Shown: positions 1 through 8,916, counted from the stretch's first letter. The stretch is DNA of 64,000 nucleotides from Pseudoxanthomonas koreensis_A (GCF_041890415.1 NZ_CP169056.1:2046001-2110000), one strand, 5' to 3'. Program-made: numbers and translations. Notes: generated by a model not told the origin, from the sequence alone.

Positions 1-289
1 GATCTCGCCCGAGGGCTGCGCCTCGATCCTGTGGAAGGATGCGGCCAAGGCCAAGGACGCGGCCGAGCAGCTGGGCCTGACCGCCAAGCGGCTCAAGGGC
101 CTGGGCCTGGTCGACAAGGTGGTGCGCGAACCCACCGGCGGTGCCCACCGCAACCCGCGGCAGATGGCGCGCCGGCTCAAGGCGGTGCTGCTCAACGAAC
201 TGGACACGCTGGAACAGTTGCCGGTGGAGGACCTGTTGCAGCGCCGCTACCAGCGCCTGCGTGGCTATGGGGCCTACGACGCGGCCTGA
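1..289 (+). CDS. accA: Acetyl-CoA carboxylase carboxyltransferase subunit alpha (C-terminal part)
   Basis: C-terminal 95 residues of AccA, cut by the left edge of the window; the frame starts at base 2 and ends at TGA 287-289. AccA and AccD form the carboxyltransferase that moves CO2 from carboxybiotin to acetyl-CoA in the first step of fatty acid synthesis. The visible ISPEGCASILWKD segment, followed by a helical AKAKDAAEQLGLTAKRLKGL stretch and the tail with NELDTLEQ, is characteristic of the AccA C-terminus. The next gene points the other way, so accA is the last gene of its transcription unit here. In related genomes tilS lies close by; here four accessory genes separate the two. Confidence 0.95.
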   Translation, partial: ISPEGCASILWKDAAKAKDAAEQLGLTAKRLKGLGLVDKVVREPTGGAHRNPRQMARRLKAVLLNELDTLEQLPVEDLLQRRYQRLRGYGAYDAA

Positions 290-310
290 GCCGCGCGCGC
301 ACCCGTCGAT

Positions 311-1513
311 TCACCGTATCCGCTCAAGTTCGGTCGCGTTGGACGGCTGCACGTAGGGGTCGTCGGTACTCCAGGCATTGCGCGGATTGTCGTTGTCCTG
401 GAACACCCGTGCGCCGCCATGGATCGAGCTGTGCACCGTGCCGCCATCGGTGCCGACGTAGGCATTGCGCTCGTAGATGCCGTCGATGCTGCGGGCGTGG
501 ATGCGGTCGTTGGTGGCCATGGTGTTGGCGTGGGTCTGGCTGCGGATGGCGGCCACGTCGCGGATCGTCTGCGAGCGGATCGCGGCCCGGTCAGCCTCGC
601 CGCGCGCGTTGATCTCGGCCATGCGCCGCGCGTGCCAGGCATCGATGTCGCGGCGTTGCGCGGTGAAGTAGCGCTGGACGTTGGCCATCATCCGCTGCTT
701 GGCCATGGAGAACCACTGCGGGTCGTCCTCGATGGATTCGACCACCCGATCCAGCAGGTCCAGGTCCAGCCGGCCGTTGGGCGCACGGTACGTGGTGACC
801 CGGCCGACGCTGCCGGACACCTTGTTGCCCAGCGAGGACAGCACCACCGGGGCGGCCAGGACCTCGCGCATGTCCATGCCGTCGGCCTGGTAGCCGATCA
901 GCAGCCGGCCGGCGTCGATCTGGCGCTGCTGGCCGGGCTGCGGCGGATCACCCTGCTGCTGCAGCCGCTGCTCGGTCGCCTGCGCCAGTTCCGGCCAATC
1001 GCTGTAGTCGAGCACGCGCGCGCCCGGGCGCGCCTGCCGGGCCACGGCCTCGAGGAATTCGCGCGCCGAGCGGTATGGCGCCACCGGACACGGGTCGGTC
1101 GGGATTTCCGTGCCCTGCACCTGCCAGGCGAATGCCGGCAGCACTTCGATCACGCTGGCGTTGTCCGGCGCGACCGCGCCCCAGGCGGCGCGCATCTGTC
1201 CCGAGTAGCACTCGGCGCCGTCGTTCCAGCGGATGCCGCCACTGGTTTGCCAGCCCGCAGGTACCAGCAGCCGGGTGGCCACCATCGGCTGCTGGAAGCC
1301 GGCATCGTCGATGATCTGCGCCGGCTCCAGGCGCAGGGTATCCACGTCCACCGACGACAGGGCCTGCCTGGCCGCGCCGAGGATGCCGCCGCCATCGTCG
1401 CCTGCATCCATCGCGCCCGCAGCACCGGAGGCGTCCTGCCCCGGGCGGCCGCCGCACGCCACCAGCGCCAGCGCAAGCAGAGCCGCCGGCAGCATCCAGA
1501 TCGTCTTGCCCAT
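311..1513 (-). CDS. Predicted lipoprotein of unknown function
   Basis: 400 residues from ATG at 1513. The N-terminus has a basic residue, a hydrophobic stretch and a lipobox-like LVAC, so it is probably lipidated at about Cys20 and exported. After a Gly/Asp/Ala-rich linker comes a globular part with several Trp residues, then a charged helical region (about 270-345) containing the short repeat AIRSQT twice. The C-terminus is rich in Asn/Asp. I do not recognise a named family. It ends 22 bases from the accA stop, convergently. The next gene on the same strand starts about 100 bases upstream, so the two may be co-transcribed. Confidence 0.7.
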   Translation of the reverse strand: MGKTIWMLPAALLALALVACGGRPGQDASGAAGAMDAGDDGGGILGAARQALSSVDVDTLRLEPAQIIDDAGFQQPMVATRLLVPAGWQTSGGIRWNDGAECYSGQMRAAWGAVAPDNASVIEVLPAFAWQVQGTEIPTDPCPVAPYRSAREFLEAVARQARPGARVLDYSDWPELAQATEQRLQQQGDPPQPGQQRQIDAGRLLIGYQADGMDMREVLAAPVVLSSLGNKVSGSVGRVTTYRAPNGRLDLDLLDRVVESIEDDPQWFSMAKQRMMANVQRYFTAQRRDIDAWHARRMAEINARGEADRAAIRSQTIRDVAAIRSQTHANTMATNDRIHARSIDGIYERNAYVGTDGGTVHSSIHGGARVFQDNDNPRNAWSTDDPYVQPSNATELERIR

Positions 1514-1614
1514 GCCTGTGTTCTCCACGCCAGCGCTCCCGGCGACGGACATCGCCTTTCCCCACACAAGGCGTGGAATGCACGCCGATCGGCTCAGCAG
1601 GCGGCGCACGGCGG

Positions 1615-2379
1615 CTACGGTGCTGCGCCGTGCTGGACCGGCACGGTCTTCACCTGCAAGCCGGCCTGGCGCCAGGCTTCCAGTCCGCCGCGGTACCAGT
1701 GCACGTTGCGGTACCCCAGGCGGATCGCCCGCAGCGAGGCGTTGTAGGAGCCCCAGCACCGCGGCCCGCCGCAATAGAACACCAGCATCCGCGAGGTGTC
1801 GCCGCCGGTGGCCTGTTGCAGGTACTGGCCGAAGCCGCGCTGCACCTCGTCCTCGAACGTGCCGCCCTGGGCGGCCGGCATCACCGCGATCGCGCCGGGC
1901 AGGTGCTCCATGCTGGCGTAGGCGTGCAGCAGCATGGGCCCGCCCTGCCCGCCCTGCAGCAGCTGCGCCAGCTGCCGGGTGGCGATGACCTTGCCGCCGG
2001 GGATGGAGGTTGGCGTCGGCCCGCCGAGCTGGTCGGACGGACGCAGCTGCGCGGTCGGCGCAACGCCGAAATCCTGCGCTTCGCCCGCGCTGTCGCCGGC
2101 CTGGGCGGCCCGCGGCGGCTGTGCCTGTACCTGTGGCGGCGGGGCAATATACGGCCGCGATTGCGTTGCCGGCCCCGAAGCGCCGCGGCTGAAGCCGTCC
2201 TGTGCCCAGGCTCCGCCCGGGACGAGGCACCACCACGCAACCAGCACGAGGGCCACGGCCCGGCCATGGCGGCGATGGGGATCGGCGCGGCGGGCCGCTG
2301 CCCGTGCCGCGCCGCCGCCAGGATGGATGATGGAAGTGCCGCGTCGATCCAGCGCTGCAACGCCCCGTGCATCTTGCAT
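1615..2379 (-). CDS. Rhodanese-like protein with a CGGPRCW motif, predicted exported
   Basis: 254 residues from ATG 2379, preceded by GGAGA at a normal distance; a longer reading from 2493 has no such site. A hydrophobic stretch at about 37-60 ending in GAWA looks like a signal or anchor segment after an unusually long basic N-terminus. A Pro/Gln-rich linker follows, then a rhodanese-like domain at about 120-250 with FYCGGPRCWGSYNA in the active-site loop position. This two-cysteine loop with Trp resembles the family called PQQ-dependent catabolism-associated CXXCW motif protein rather than a normal CRxGxR sulfurtransferase loop. The substrate is unknown; a periplasmic thiol or sulfur-transfer role is inference. 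No PQQ-dependent dehydrogenase is visible nearby. Confidence 0.7.
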   Translation of the reverse strand: MQDARGVAALDRRGTSIIHPGGGAARAAARRADPHRRHGRAVALVLVAWWCLVPGGAWAQDGFSRGASGPATQSRPYIAPPPQVQAQPPRAAQAGDSAGEAQDFGVAPTAQLRPSDQLGGPTPTSIPGGKVIATRQLAQLLQGGQGGPMLLHAYASMEHLPGAIAVMPAAQGGTFEDEVQRGFGQYLQQATGGDTSRMLVFYCGGPRCWGSYNASLRAIRLGYRNVHWYRGGLEAWRQAGLQVKTVPVQHGAAP

Positions 2380-2489
2380 GTCGGTCTCCAGGCAGGGCGA
2401 ATGGCCCCTTCCTGACCCAAGGCGCAGGACACGACAGAATCGGCTCACTTCGCAGGCACCCGGCCACCGGCCACCCGCCGCCAGCGCAC

Positions 2490-3047
2490 TCAATGCGGCC
2501 CGGACAGCGCCTCGAACAACCAGGTGCGGGCGACCTGCCAGTGCCGCTTCACGCTGGCCGGCGAACTGCCCAGCGCCTCGGCCGTCTCCTCGATGGTGAG
2601 CCCGCCGAAATAGCGCAACTCGACCAGCCGGGCCTTGTCCGGATCCAGCCGCTGCAGCGCTTCGAGCGCGCCGTCGAGGGCGGTGATGTCCACGCTGCCG
2701 GCGCCATCGGCCAGTTCCAGTGCGGTCAACGACACCCGCTCGCCACCGTCGCGCTTGAGTGCTGCGCGCCGGCGCGCGTGGTCCACCAATACCTCGCGCA
2801 TGACCCGCGCGGCCATGTGTACGAAATGCACCCGGTCACGCCATTCGATCCGGTCCAGCCCACTCAGCCGCAGATAGGCCTCGTTGACCAGCGCGGTGGC
2901 CTGCAGGGTGTGCCCGATGCGCTCGTTGCCGAGCTGGCGCTGCGCGATCGCGCGCAGCTCCGGGTACACCGCATCGACCAGCCGGTCGCGCGCGGCCAGG
3001 TCGCCTTGCCGCCAGCGCGACAGCCACGTGGTGAATTCCCCGTTCAC
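2490..3047 (-). CDS. ECF-type RNA polymerase sigma factor (TIGR02999/ECF43-like)
   Basis: 185 residues from GTG 3047. Region 2 covers about 10-95, including HTLQATALVNEAYLRL and the VHFVHMAARVMREVLVDHAR helix; region 4 covers about 120-180 with LVELRYFGGLTIEETAEALG and SVKRHW, the recognition helix. The sequence type matches the ECF subgroup annotated as sigma-70 TIGR02999, whose members often sit beside Ser/Thr kinases. It is divergent from such a kinase across 104 bases. In the described PknS-EcfK (Xanthomonas) and PknT-EcfP (Vibrio) systems the kinase phosphorylates a threonine in region 2 to activate the sigma factor. That is the likely mode here, but no anti-sigma gene or target promoter was identified. 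Confidence 0.85.
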   Translation of the reverse strand: MNGEFTTWLSRWRQGDLAARDRLVDAVYPELRAIAQRQLGNERIGHTLQATALVNEAYLRLSGLDRIEWRDRVHFVHMAARVMREVLVDHARRRAALKRDGGERVSLTALELADGAGSVDITALDGALEALQRLDPDKARLVELRYFGGLTIEETAEALGSSPASVKRHWQVARTWLFEALSGPH

Positions 3048-3151
3048 CGATCGAGTCTAGCAGCGGCCTGCACGCGCCGGCACTTGGGCCGGGCGGCCGC
3101 CGTCTGCTAGCGTCGCTGCGCCGGCCGGTCGCGCCGGCCGGGGAACGGCGC

Positions 3152-5560
3152 ATGAACCCATCGACCGAGATGCAGGCCCTGCAGTGGCTGGAGCGCGCGC
3201 TCGAACGGCCCGCGCCCGACCGCCTGGCGTGGCTGCATGCGCAGTCCATGCCGGACGGGCTGCGCCGGCGCGTCGTGCGCCTGCTGGAATCCGAATCCAG
3301 CCTCGGCGACTTCCTCGAACATCCACCGGCCATGCCGGTTCCCGACGGCTTCCCGCAGCCCGGCGAGCGGGTGGGGCCGTTCCAGCTTGCGGCGCGCATC
3401 GACAGTGGCGGCATGGGCGTGGTCCACCTGGCCCATCGCGTGGATCGCGCCTACGAACAGCAGGTGGCGGTCAAGCTGATCCGGCCGCTGCATCCGGGCG
3501 CGGACCCGGCGCTGCTGGCGCAGCTGGTTACCCGTTTCGAAAACGAGCGCCTGCTGCTGGCCCGGCTCACCCACCCCAACATCGCCCGCATCCTCGATGG
3601 CGGCAGCACCGCCTCCGGCATTCCGTGGCTGGCGATGGAGTACGTGGAAGGGGGCGTGTCGCTGATCGAGTACTGCGAGCGCGCCGCACTCGACGTGGCC
3701 GCGCGCGTGCGCCTGTTCTGCAAGGTCTGCGACGGCGTGCAGGAAGCCCATCGCCACCTCATCGTGCACCGTGACCTGAAGCCGGAGAACATCCTGGTCG
3801 GCACCGATGGCGAGCCCAGGCTGCTCGACTTCGGCATCGCGCGCATGCTCGATGCAGGGGACGCGGCAGCGGGCCCGGCGTTGACCACGCTGACCGCGAT
3901 GACCCCGGCCTACGCCAGCCCGGAGCAGGTCCGCAGGCAACCGGCGACCACGCGCTCGGACGTGTATTCGCTGGGCGTGGTCCTGTACCAGTTGCTGGCT
4001 GGCGTGCGCCCCTATGCCCTGGAGGGGCTCAGCCCCGCCGAGGCCGAGCGCACCATCTGCCACACCCAGCCACGGCCGCTGCGGCAGGCGGTATCGGCCG
4101 CACCACTGGCCGCATCGGAACGGCGCCGGCGCAGCGCCCGGCTCAGCAGCGACCTGGAGCGCATCGTCGCCAAGGCCATGCACAAGGACCTGGACCGCCG
4201 CTACGGCTCAGCCCAGGAGCTGGCCGACGACCTGCATCGCCATCTCCAGGGCCGCCCGGTGCTCGCCCACCCGGATTCGGCCTGGTACCGCACCACGAAG
4301 TTCGTCGGCCGCCATCGTGCCGGCACCGCGCTGGGGGCACTGGCGGTGGTCGCCGTGCTGGCCGCCACCGCCGGCGCCGCGTGGCAGGCACGCAAGGCCG
4401 CAGGCGCGGCGGAGGACATGCGCCAGGTCAATGCATTCCTGCTCGACGTGCTCTCCACTTCCGACCCGTACGAAAGCGGCGCCGAACTGACCCTGAGCCA
4501 GGCCCTCGATGCCGCCGCCGCCCGCATCGACCAGCACTTCCCCGACCGCCCGGACCTGTCCGCCGAACTGCGCTTCGGCATCGGCTACAGCATGCTCAGC
4601 CGCTTCCGCCTGGAACAGGCCGCGCCGCAGCTGGAGCGTGCGCTGCACGATAGCCAGCGCATGTTCGGCGCTGCCGATGTGCGCACCCTGCGCATCGTCG
4701 AAGGGCTGGCCGGGCTGCGCCACGCCCAGGGCCGCATCGGCGAGGCCGAGGCGCTGTACCGCGACGGCATCGCGCGCAGCGAACGTGCCGGCCTGCAGCA
4801 CGATCCCGTCCACCTCTACCTGGTCAGCAATCTCGGCATGCTCTACATGACCCAGGACCGGTACGAAGAGGCCGCCACGATGCTGGAGCGCGCGCTGGCC
4901 CTGTGGCAATCGGCGCATCGGCGCGCCGGGCCGGATGCCGACCACGCCAACCTGCTTTCCAACCTTGCGCAGGTGGCGCACGCACGCGAGCAGTACGCGC
5001 AATCGGACGCCCTGTACCGGCAGGCCCAGGCCGAGTTCGAGCAACTGCATCCGCAAGGCGGCCCGGACCTGGCCATCGTCCTGGGCAATCGCGGCATGCT
5101 GGCCGAAGACCAGGGGGACGTGGCCGGCGCGCTGGCGCTGTACCGGCAATCGCTGGCGGTGCGCGAGCGCGTCTTCAGCGGCGACCATCCCTCAGTGGTG
5201 GTCGGGCTGAGCAACGTGGCGCGGCTGCTGGTCGCCACCGGCGAGCCGGCCGGCGCCGCAGCCACGGCCACGCGCGCGGCGGCAATGGCCGACCGGGTCT
5301 ACACCTCGCCGCACTCCCGGCACCCCTCGACCCTGGCCACCCTGGCCGAGGCCCTGCTCGCCGAAGGCGATGCAGCGGCGGCCGGCGATGCATTGCTACG
5401 GGCGCATGGGCTGGCCGCAGGCCTGGAGGCGCCGCCGCCATCGCTGACCGCCTACCTGCAGCGGATCGGCGACCGCCTGTGCCACGCACCCGGCGCAGCG
5501 GTGGCCGCGTGCGCGCAGCTGCATTCGGCTGGCGCTGCGGCCGTGCCGGCACAGCCCTGA
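3152..5560 (+). CDS. Membrane-bound serine/threonine protein kinase with C-terminal TPR domain
   Basis: 802 residues from ATG 3152, after GGGGAA. Kinase domain about 76-355: glycine loop DSGGMGVV at 84-91, AVKLI with Lys108, catalytic HRDLK with Asp208, DFG at 226-228 and an SPEQ anchor. All key residues are present, so it should be active. One transmembrane segment (about 388-410) leads to a long region with tetratricopeptide-type helices (about 450-780), probably periplasmic. The architecture is that of PknB/PknS-like bacterial receptor kinases. The divergent ECF sigma factor suggests a kinase-activated sigma switch: the TPR part senses a signal and the cytoplasmic kinase phosphorylates the sigma factor. 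The signal and regulon are unknown; in Xanthomonas the similar pair controls a type VI secretion system. Confidence 0.9.
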   Translation: MNPSTEMQALQWLERALERPAPDRLAWLHAQSMPDGLRRRVVRLLESESSLGDFLEHPPAMPVPDGFPQPGERVGPFQLAARIDSGGMGVVHLAHRVDRAYEQQVAVKLIRPLHPGADPALLAQLVTRFENERLLLARLTHPNIARILDGGSTASGIPWLAMEYVEGGVSLIEYCERAALDVAARVRLFCKVCDGVQEAHRHLIVHRDLKPENILVGTDGEPRLLDFGIARMLDAGDAAAGPALTTLTAMTPAYASPEQVRRQPATTRSDVYSLGVVLYQLLAGVRPYALEGLSPAEAERTICHTQPRPLRQAVSAAPLAASERRRRSARLSSDLERIVAKAMHKDLDRRYGSAQELADDLHRHLQGRPVLAHPDSAWYRTTKFVGRHRAGTALGALAVVAVLAATAGAAWQARKAAGAAEDMRQVNAFLLDVLSTSDPYESGAELTLSQALDAAAARIDQHFPDRPDLSAELRFGIGYSMLSRFRLEQAAPQLERALHDSQRMFGAADVRTLRIVEGLAGLRHAQGRIGEAEALYRDGIARSERAGLQHDPVHLYLVSNLGMLYMTQDRYEEAATMLERALALWQSAHRRAGPDADHANLLSNLAQVAHAREQYAQSDALYRQAQAEFEQLHPQGGPDLAIVLGNRGMLAEDQGDVAGALALYRQSLAVRERVFSGDHPSVVVGLSNVARLLVATGEPAGAAATATRAAAMADRVYTSPHSRHPSTLATLAEALLAEGDAAAAGDALLRAHGLAAGLEAPPPSLTAYLQRIGDRLCHAPGAAVAACAQLHSAGAAAVPAQP

Positions 5561-5583
5561 ACGGTACTGCCGGCGCGGGTACC

Positions 5584-6930
5584 ATGGCCGCCATGCCTTC
5601 GGACCTGCCGCCGCTGCCGCTCCCCATGGAGGACCTGCAGGGCCTGCAAGGTGCCTGGGTCGTCGGCTTCAGCGGCGGCCTGGATTCCACCGCCCTGCTC
5701 CACCGCCTGGCCGCCGAAGCGGCGCACCGCGTGCGCGCCGTGCATGTGCATCACGGGCTGCAGCCTGCGGCCGACGCCTGGGCGGAGCATTGCCGGCAGC
5801 AGGCACTGCGGTTGGGCATTCCGCTGGACGTGCGCCACGTGGAGGTCGCCCGCGATAGCGGCGCCGGCCTGGAAGCCGCCGCACGCCAGGCCCGCTATGC
5901 CGCATTGATGGCCGCACTGGCACCGGGCGACGTGCTGGTCACCGCGCATCACCTGGATGACCAGGCCGAAACCTTCCTGCTGCGCGCCTTGCGTGCGTCC
6001 GGCCCGGAAGGACTGGGCGCGATGCGTCCACTGCGCCGCCTGGGCCACGGATGGCACTGGCGTCCGCTGCTGTGGACCGCGCGCGAAACCCTGCATGCAT
6101 ACGCACATGCGCACGCGCTGGAGTGGGTCGAGGACCCCAGCAACGCCAGCGCTGACCCGGACCGCAACTACCTGCGCCTGCACGTGCTGCCGGTGCTGGG
6201 CGGGCGTTGGCCCCATGCCGGCCAGGCACTGGCACGCAGCGCCAGCCTGTGCGCGCAGGCCGACGCCTTGCTGGAGGCCGACGACCGGCATCTGCTGCGC
6301 CTGCACAGCGGCGACGACCCGCATGCCCTGCGCGTCGACGGCCTGCGCAGCCTGCCCGCCACCCGCCGCGCGCGGTTGCTGCGGCTGTGGGTGCGGCAGC
6401 TGGGCCTGCCGCGCCTGCCTGGACGCGGCGTGGAACGGATCGAGCACGAGCTGCTCGCAGCCCGCGCCGACGCCCGCCCCACCCTGGCCTGGGCAGGCGC
6501 GCGGATCACGCGCTGGCGCGACCTGCTCCACGCCGACGTGCTGCGTGCACCGCTGCCGCCGCAATGGAGCGCGCGCTGGGACGGCCGCGCAGCGCTGGAT
6601 CTTCCCGACGGTGGCCGCCTGCTCCTGCGCGACGACGCGGGCCGGCCTTCCGCCACCGGCTTCGCGTCGCCGCTGCTGGTGCACCCGCGGCGCGGTGGCG
6701 AACGCATCGTCCTTCCCGGGCGCGGGCACTCGCACACGCTCAAGCATGTCCTGCAGGCGCGCGGCGTGCCGCCCTGGCGACGTGCCCACCTGCCGTTGCT
6801 GTGCGGCGACGATGGCCGCCTGCTGGCCGCCGGCGACGTGGCCTGGGCTGACGACATGACCCGCTGGCTGCGCGCGCACCACCTCCACCTGGCCTGGTAT
6901 CCGCCCGGGACCGCTGCGGCGGCGCGTTGA
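5584..6930 (+). CDS. tilS: tRNA(Ile)-lysidine synthase
   Basis: 448 residues if ATG 5584 is used; ATG 5593 is an equally possible start because neither has a strong ribosome site. TilS converts C34 of the CAU anticodon of tRNA-Ile2 to lysidine, using ATP and lysine, so that AUA is read as isoleucine. The PP-loop ATP-binding motif SGGLDST lies near residue 30, followed by HVHHGLQPAADAWAEHC and VTAHHLDDQAETFLLR, both hallmarks of TilS. The substrate-binding TilS C-terminal domain occupies the last 110 residues or so. It starts 23 bases after the kinase gene and is followed by xseB and ispA on the same strand. Confidence 0.95.
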   Translation: MAAMPSDLPPLPLPMEDLQGLQGAWVVGFSGGLDSTALLHRLAAEAAHRVRAVHVHHGLQPAADAWAEHCRQQALRLGIPLDVRHVEVARDSGAGLEAAARQARYAALMAALAPGDVLVTAHHLDDQAETFLLRALRASGPEGLGAMRPLRRLGHGWHWRPLLWTARETLHAYAHAHALEWVEDPSNASADPDRNYLRLHVLPVLGGRWPHAGQALARSASLCAQADALLEADDRHLLRLHSGDDPHALRVDGLRSLPATRRARLLRLWVRQLGLPRLPGRGVERIEHELLAARADARPTLAWAGARITRWRDLLHADVLRAPLPPQWSARWDGRAALDLPDGGRLLLRDDAGRPSATGFASPLLVHPRRGGERIVLPGRGHSHTLKHVLQARGVPPWRRAHLPLLCGDDGRLLAAGDVAWADDMTRWLRAHHLHLAWYPPGTAAAAR

Positions 6931-6961
6931 CCCCCCCGGTTGCACCGCGCACACTTCGCAC

Positions 6962-7219
6962 ATGCCCAAGGACACCACCCCCGACACCTCCCAGGTGGCC
7001 CAGTTCGAACACTCGCTGGACGAGCTGGAGCAACTGGTCGAGAAGATGGAACAGGGCGAGATGACCCTGGAAGACTCGCTGGCCGCCTACGAGCGCGGCG
7101 TCGGCCTGTACCGCCAGTGCCAGGGCGCGCTGGAGCATGCCGAGCTGCGCGTGCGCCTGCTCGCCGACCCCGACCAGCCCGACACCGCCCGCCCCTTCGC
7201 CGCCGACGATGGCGCCTGA
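6962..7219 (+). CDS. xseB: Exodeoxyribonuclease VII small subunit
   Basis: 85 residues. XseB binds the large subunit XseA to form exonuclease VII, which degrades single-stranded DNA to oligonucleotides. The FEHSLDELEQLVEKMEQGEM segment followed by LEDSLAAYERGVGLYRQCQ is the conserved helical hairpin of the family. Its last 11 bases overlap the ispA start at 7209, so the two are probably translationally coupled; xseB-ispA is a very widespread pair. No xseA is in the window. Confidence 0.95.
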   Translation: MPKDTTPDTSQVAQFEHSLDELEQLVEKMEQGEMTLEDSLAAYERGVGLYRQCQGALEHAELRVRLLADPDQPDTARPFAADDGA

Positions 7220-8162
7220 GGCATTCGGGCGCTGGGCCACGCGCACCGAAGCCACCCTCGAACGCCTGCTGCCGGACCCGGCCGCCGCGCCATCGCGCCT
7301 GCATGCGGCCATGCGCCACGCCGCGCTGGGCAGTGGCAAGCGCATGCGCCCGCTGCTGGTCTATGCCACCGGCACCGCGCTGGGCGCGGACCAGGCCCTG
7401 CTGGACGCGCCGGCGGCGGCGGTGGAACTGGTCCACGCCTACTCGCTGGTGCATGACGACCTGCCGGCCATGGACGATGACGACCTGCGCCGCGGCCGCC
7501 CCACCGTGCACGTGGCCTTCGACGAGGCCACCGCGATCCTGGCCGGCGATGCCCTGCAGACCCTGGCCTTCACCGCCCTGGCGGCGGCCCCGGCCCCTGC
7601 GCAGTTGCGCATCGACTGGGTGCACGCGCTGGCCGACGCCGCCGGTGCCGCCGGCATGTGCGGCGGCCAGGCCCTGGACATCGACGCCACCGGGAGCGCA
7701 CGCGGCCAGCCGGCCGCCAGCGCGCCCGCGCTGTCGACCACCGGCAAGGACGCAGCAGGTCGCCAGATGTTCGGCGGCGACGCCCTGGCGCGGCTTGAGC
7801 GCATGCATGCACTCAAGACCGGCGCACTGATCCGCGCGGCGGTGCGCATGGGCGCACTGGCCGCCACCGCGGATCCCGCGGTCCTGGCCCGGCTGGATGG
7901 CTTCGCCGCCGCGCTCGGCCTGGCCTTCCAGGTGCGCGACGACCTGCTGGATGTGGAAGGCAGCTCCGAGCAACTGGGCAAGACCGCCGGCAAGGACGCG
8001 GCCCAGGCCAAGGCCACCTACCCGGCGCTGCTGGGCATGGACGGCGCGCGGCTGCGCCTGCAGCAACTGGCGGTGGACATGGATGATGCCCTGGCTCCGC
8101 TCGGCGACCGCGCCGCCACCCTCGCCGCGCTGGGTCGGCTGGCAGTCACCCGCACGCATTGA
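7209..8162 (+). CDS. ispA: Farnesyl diphosphate synthase (polyprenyl synthetase)
   Basis: 317 residues from ATG 7209, which overlaps the end of xseB. IspA condenses dimethylallyl and isopentenyl diphosphate to geranyl and farnesyl diphosphate, the precursor of quinone side chains and undecaprenyl phosphate. The first aspartate-rich motif is DDLPAMDDDDLRRGRPT and the second is FQVRDDLLDVEG; GSGKRMRP near the N-terminus binds the diphosphate of the homoallylic substrate. Its usual follower dxs is not present: the gene is followed by a repeat region and genes on the other strand. ispD, another isoprenoid gene, is 18 kb away in a separate operon. Confidence 0.95.
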   Translation: MAPEAFGRWATRTEATLERLLPDPAAAPSRLHAAMRHAALGSGKRMRPLLVYATGTALGADQALLDAPAAAVELVHAYSLVHDDLPAMDDDDLRRGRPTVHVAFDEATAILAGDALQTLAFTALAAAPAPAQLRIDWVHALADAAGAAGMCGGQALDIDATGSARGQPAASAPALSTTGKDAAGRQMFGGDALARLERMHALKTGALIRAAVRMGALAATADPAVLARLDGFAAALGLAFQVRDDLLDVEGSSEQLGKTAGKDAAQAKATYPALLGMDGARLRLQQLAVDMDDALAPLGDRAATLAALGRLAVTRTH

Positions 8163-8172
8163 GGCGGCGTGC

Positions 8173-8333
8173 GGTAGGAGCCGGCCTTGCCGGCGACCAC
8201 CATGCCTGACGGGTCGTCGGCAGGCGGTTTCCCATGACGGTCGCCGGCGAGACCGGCTCCTACAACAGCACAATGCAGACCACTGTGCCTGACGGGCCGT
8301 CGGCTGGCGGTTTCCCATGGCGGTCACCGGCGA
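8173..8333. repeat. GTAG-headed extragenic palindrome doublet (SMAG-like) with a partial second copy
   Basis: A unit beginning GTAGGAGCCGGCCTTGCCGG at 8173 faces an inverted unit ending in CTAC at 8263, making a long imperfect hairpin. The inner 48 bases at 8203-8250 recur at 8286-8333 with four differences, so the spacer half has been duplicated with an 83-base shift. This fills most of the 312-base gap after ispA; no gene was seen in it. Elements of this type, with the GTAG tetranucleotide at one end of a short stem, are described in Stenotrophomonas as SMAG and are mobilised by RAYT transposases; no RAYT gene is in the window. Confidence 0.85.
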
Positions 8334-8415
8334 ACAGCACAACATATATGCGGGGCGCACGGCCCTGGCATCCCGCACGACGTGCAGGGGCGGCCTTGAC
8401 GCGAGTCCCGCAACG

Positions 8416-8442
8416 AAAACGGGGCCCGGTTTCCCGGGCCCC
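8416..8442 (-). terminator. Rho-independent terminator after the DUF4870 gene
   Basis: A perfect 9-bp stem GGGGCCCGG / CCGGGCCCC (8421-8429 and 8434-8442) closes a 4-base loop. Read on the minus strand it is followed by GTTTT (complement of 8416-8420). It lies 32 bases downstream of the minus-strand gene ending at 8475. Confidence 0.75.
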
Positions 8443-8474
8443 GCGTGCATCCGTGTCGCTGACGCCCTACCCGA

Positions 8475-8852
8475 TCACTTGATCAGGCGGAGCGCGAACG
8501 GGTAGCGGTAGGCCTCGCCGTTGTTGGCCTTCATGCCACCGAGGATGCTGAAGACCAGGTTGGCGATCATCAGCACCGGGAACACCAGCAGGCCGATGAG
8601 GATGAACGAAAGCACCCAGGCCACGACGTAGCCGATGAACAGGGTGATCTGGAAGTTCAGCGCTTCCTTGGCCTGGTCGGTGACGAACCCCTTGGCGGCG
8701 TCGTCCTTGCTGACCAACCAGATGACCAGCGCGCCGATGAAGCCGGTGATGATGCCCAGCAGGTGGGCCAGCAGCGCCATGGTGCGCTGGTCCTGCGGCG
8801 CAGCACCCTCCGGCGCGGGCGGCGGTGCGGTAACGTTGTCGAATTCGCTCAT
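8475..8852 (-). CDS. DUF4870-family membrane protein
   Basis: 125 residues from ATG 8852, with GGGGAACAAG just upstream. A Pro/Ala-rich N-terminus is followed by three hydrophobic segments: about 27-48 (MALLAHLLGIITGFIGALVI), 67-88 and 90-110. The KEALNFQITLFIGYVV stretch and the closing FALRLIK are typical of DUF4870 (YccF/Tic20-like small membrane proteins). The family has no established biochemical function. It stands alone between pmbA (65 bases upstream, same strand) and a terminator, so it could be the last gene of a pmbA transcript or have its own promoter. Confidence 0.85.
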   Translation of the reverse strand: MSEFDNVTAPPPAPEGAAPQDQRTMALLAHLLGIITGFIGALVIWLVSKDDAAKGFVTDQAKEALNFQITLFIGYVVAWVLSFILIGLLVFPVLMIANLVFSILGGMKANNGEAYRYPFALRLIK

Positions 8853-8916
8853 CTTGTTCCCCGATAGTGTGTTGAAGGTGGCGGCGCCGTCCGGCACTCC
8901 CCGCCGGGGAGGATAC

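Noticed and set aside
3119..3145. CCGGCCGG repeats in the sigma/kinase divergent region as an operator
   Set aside because: Short self-complementary GC runs are expected by chance at this composition; no independent support.
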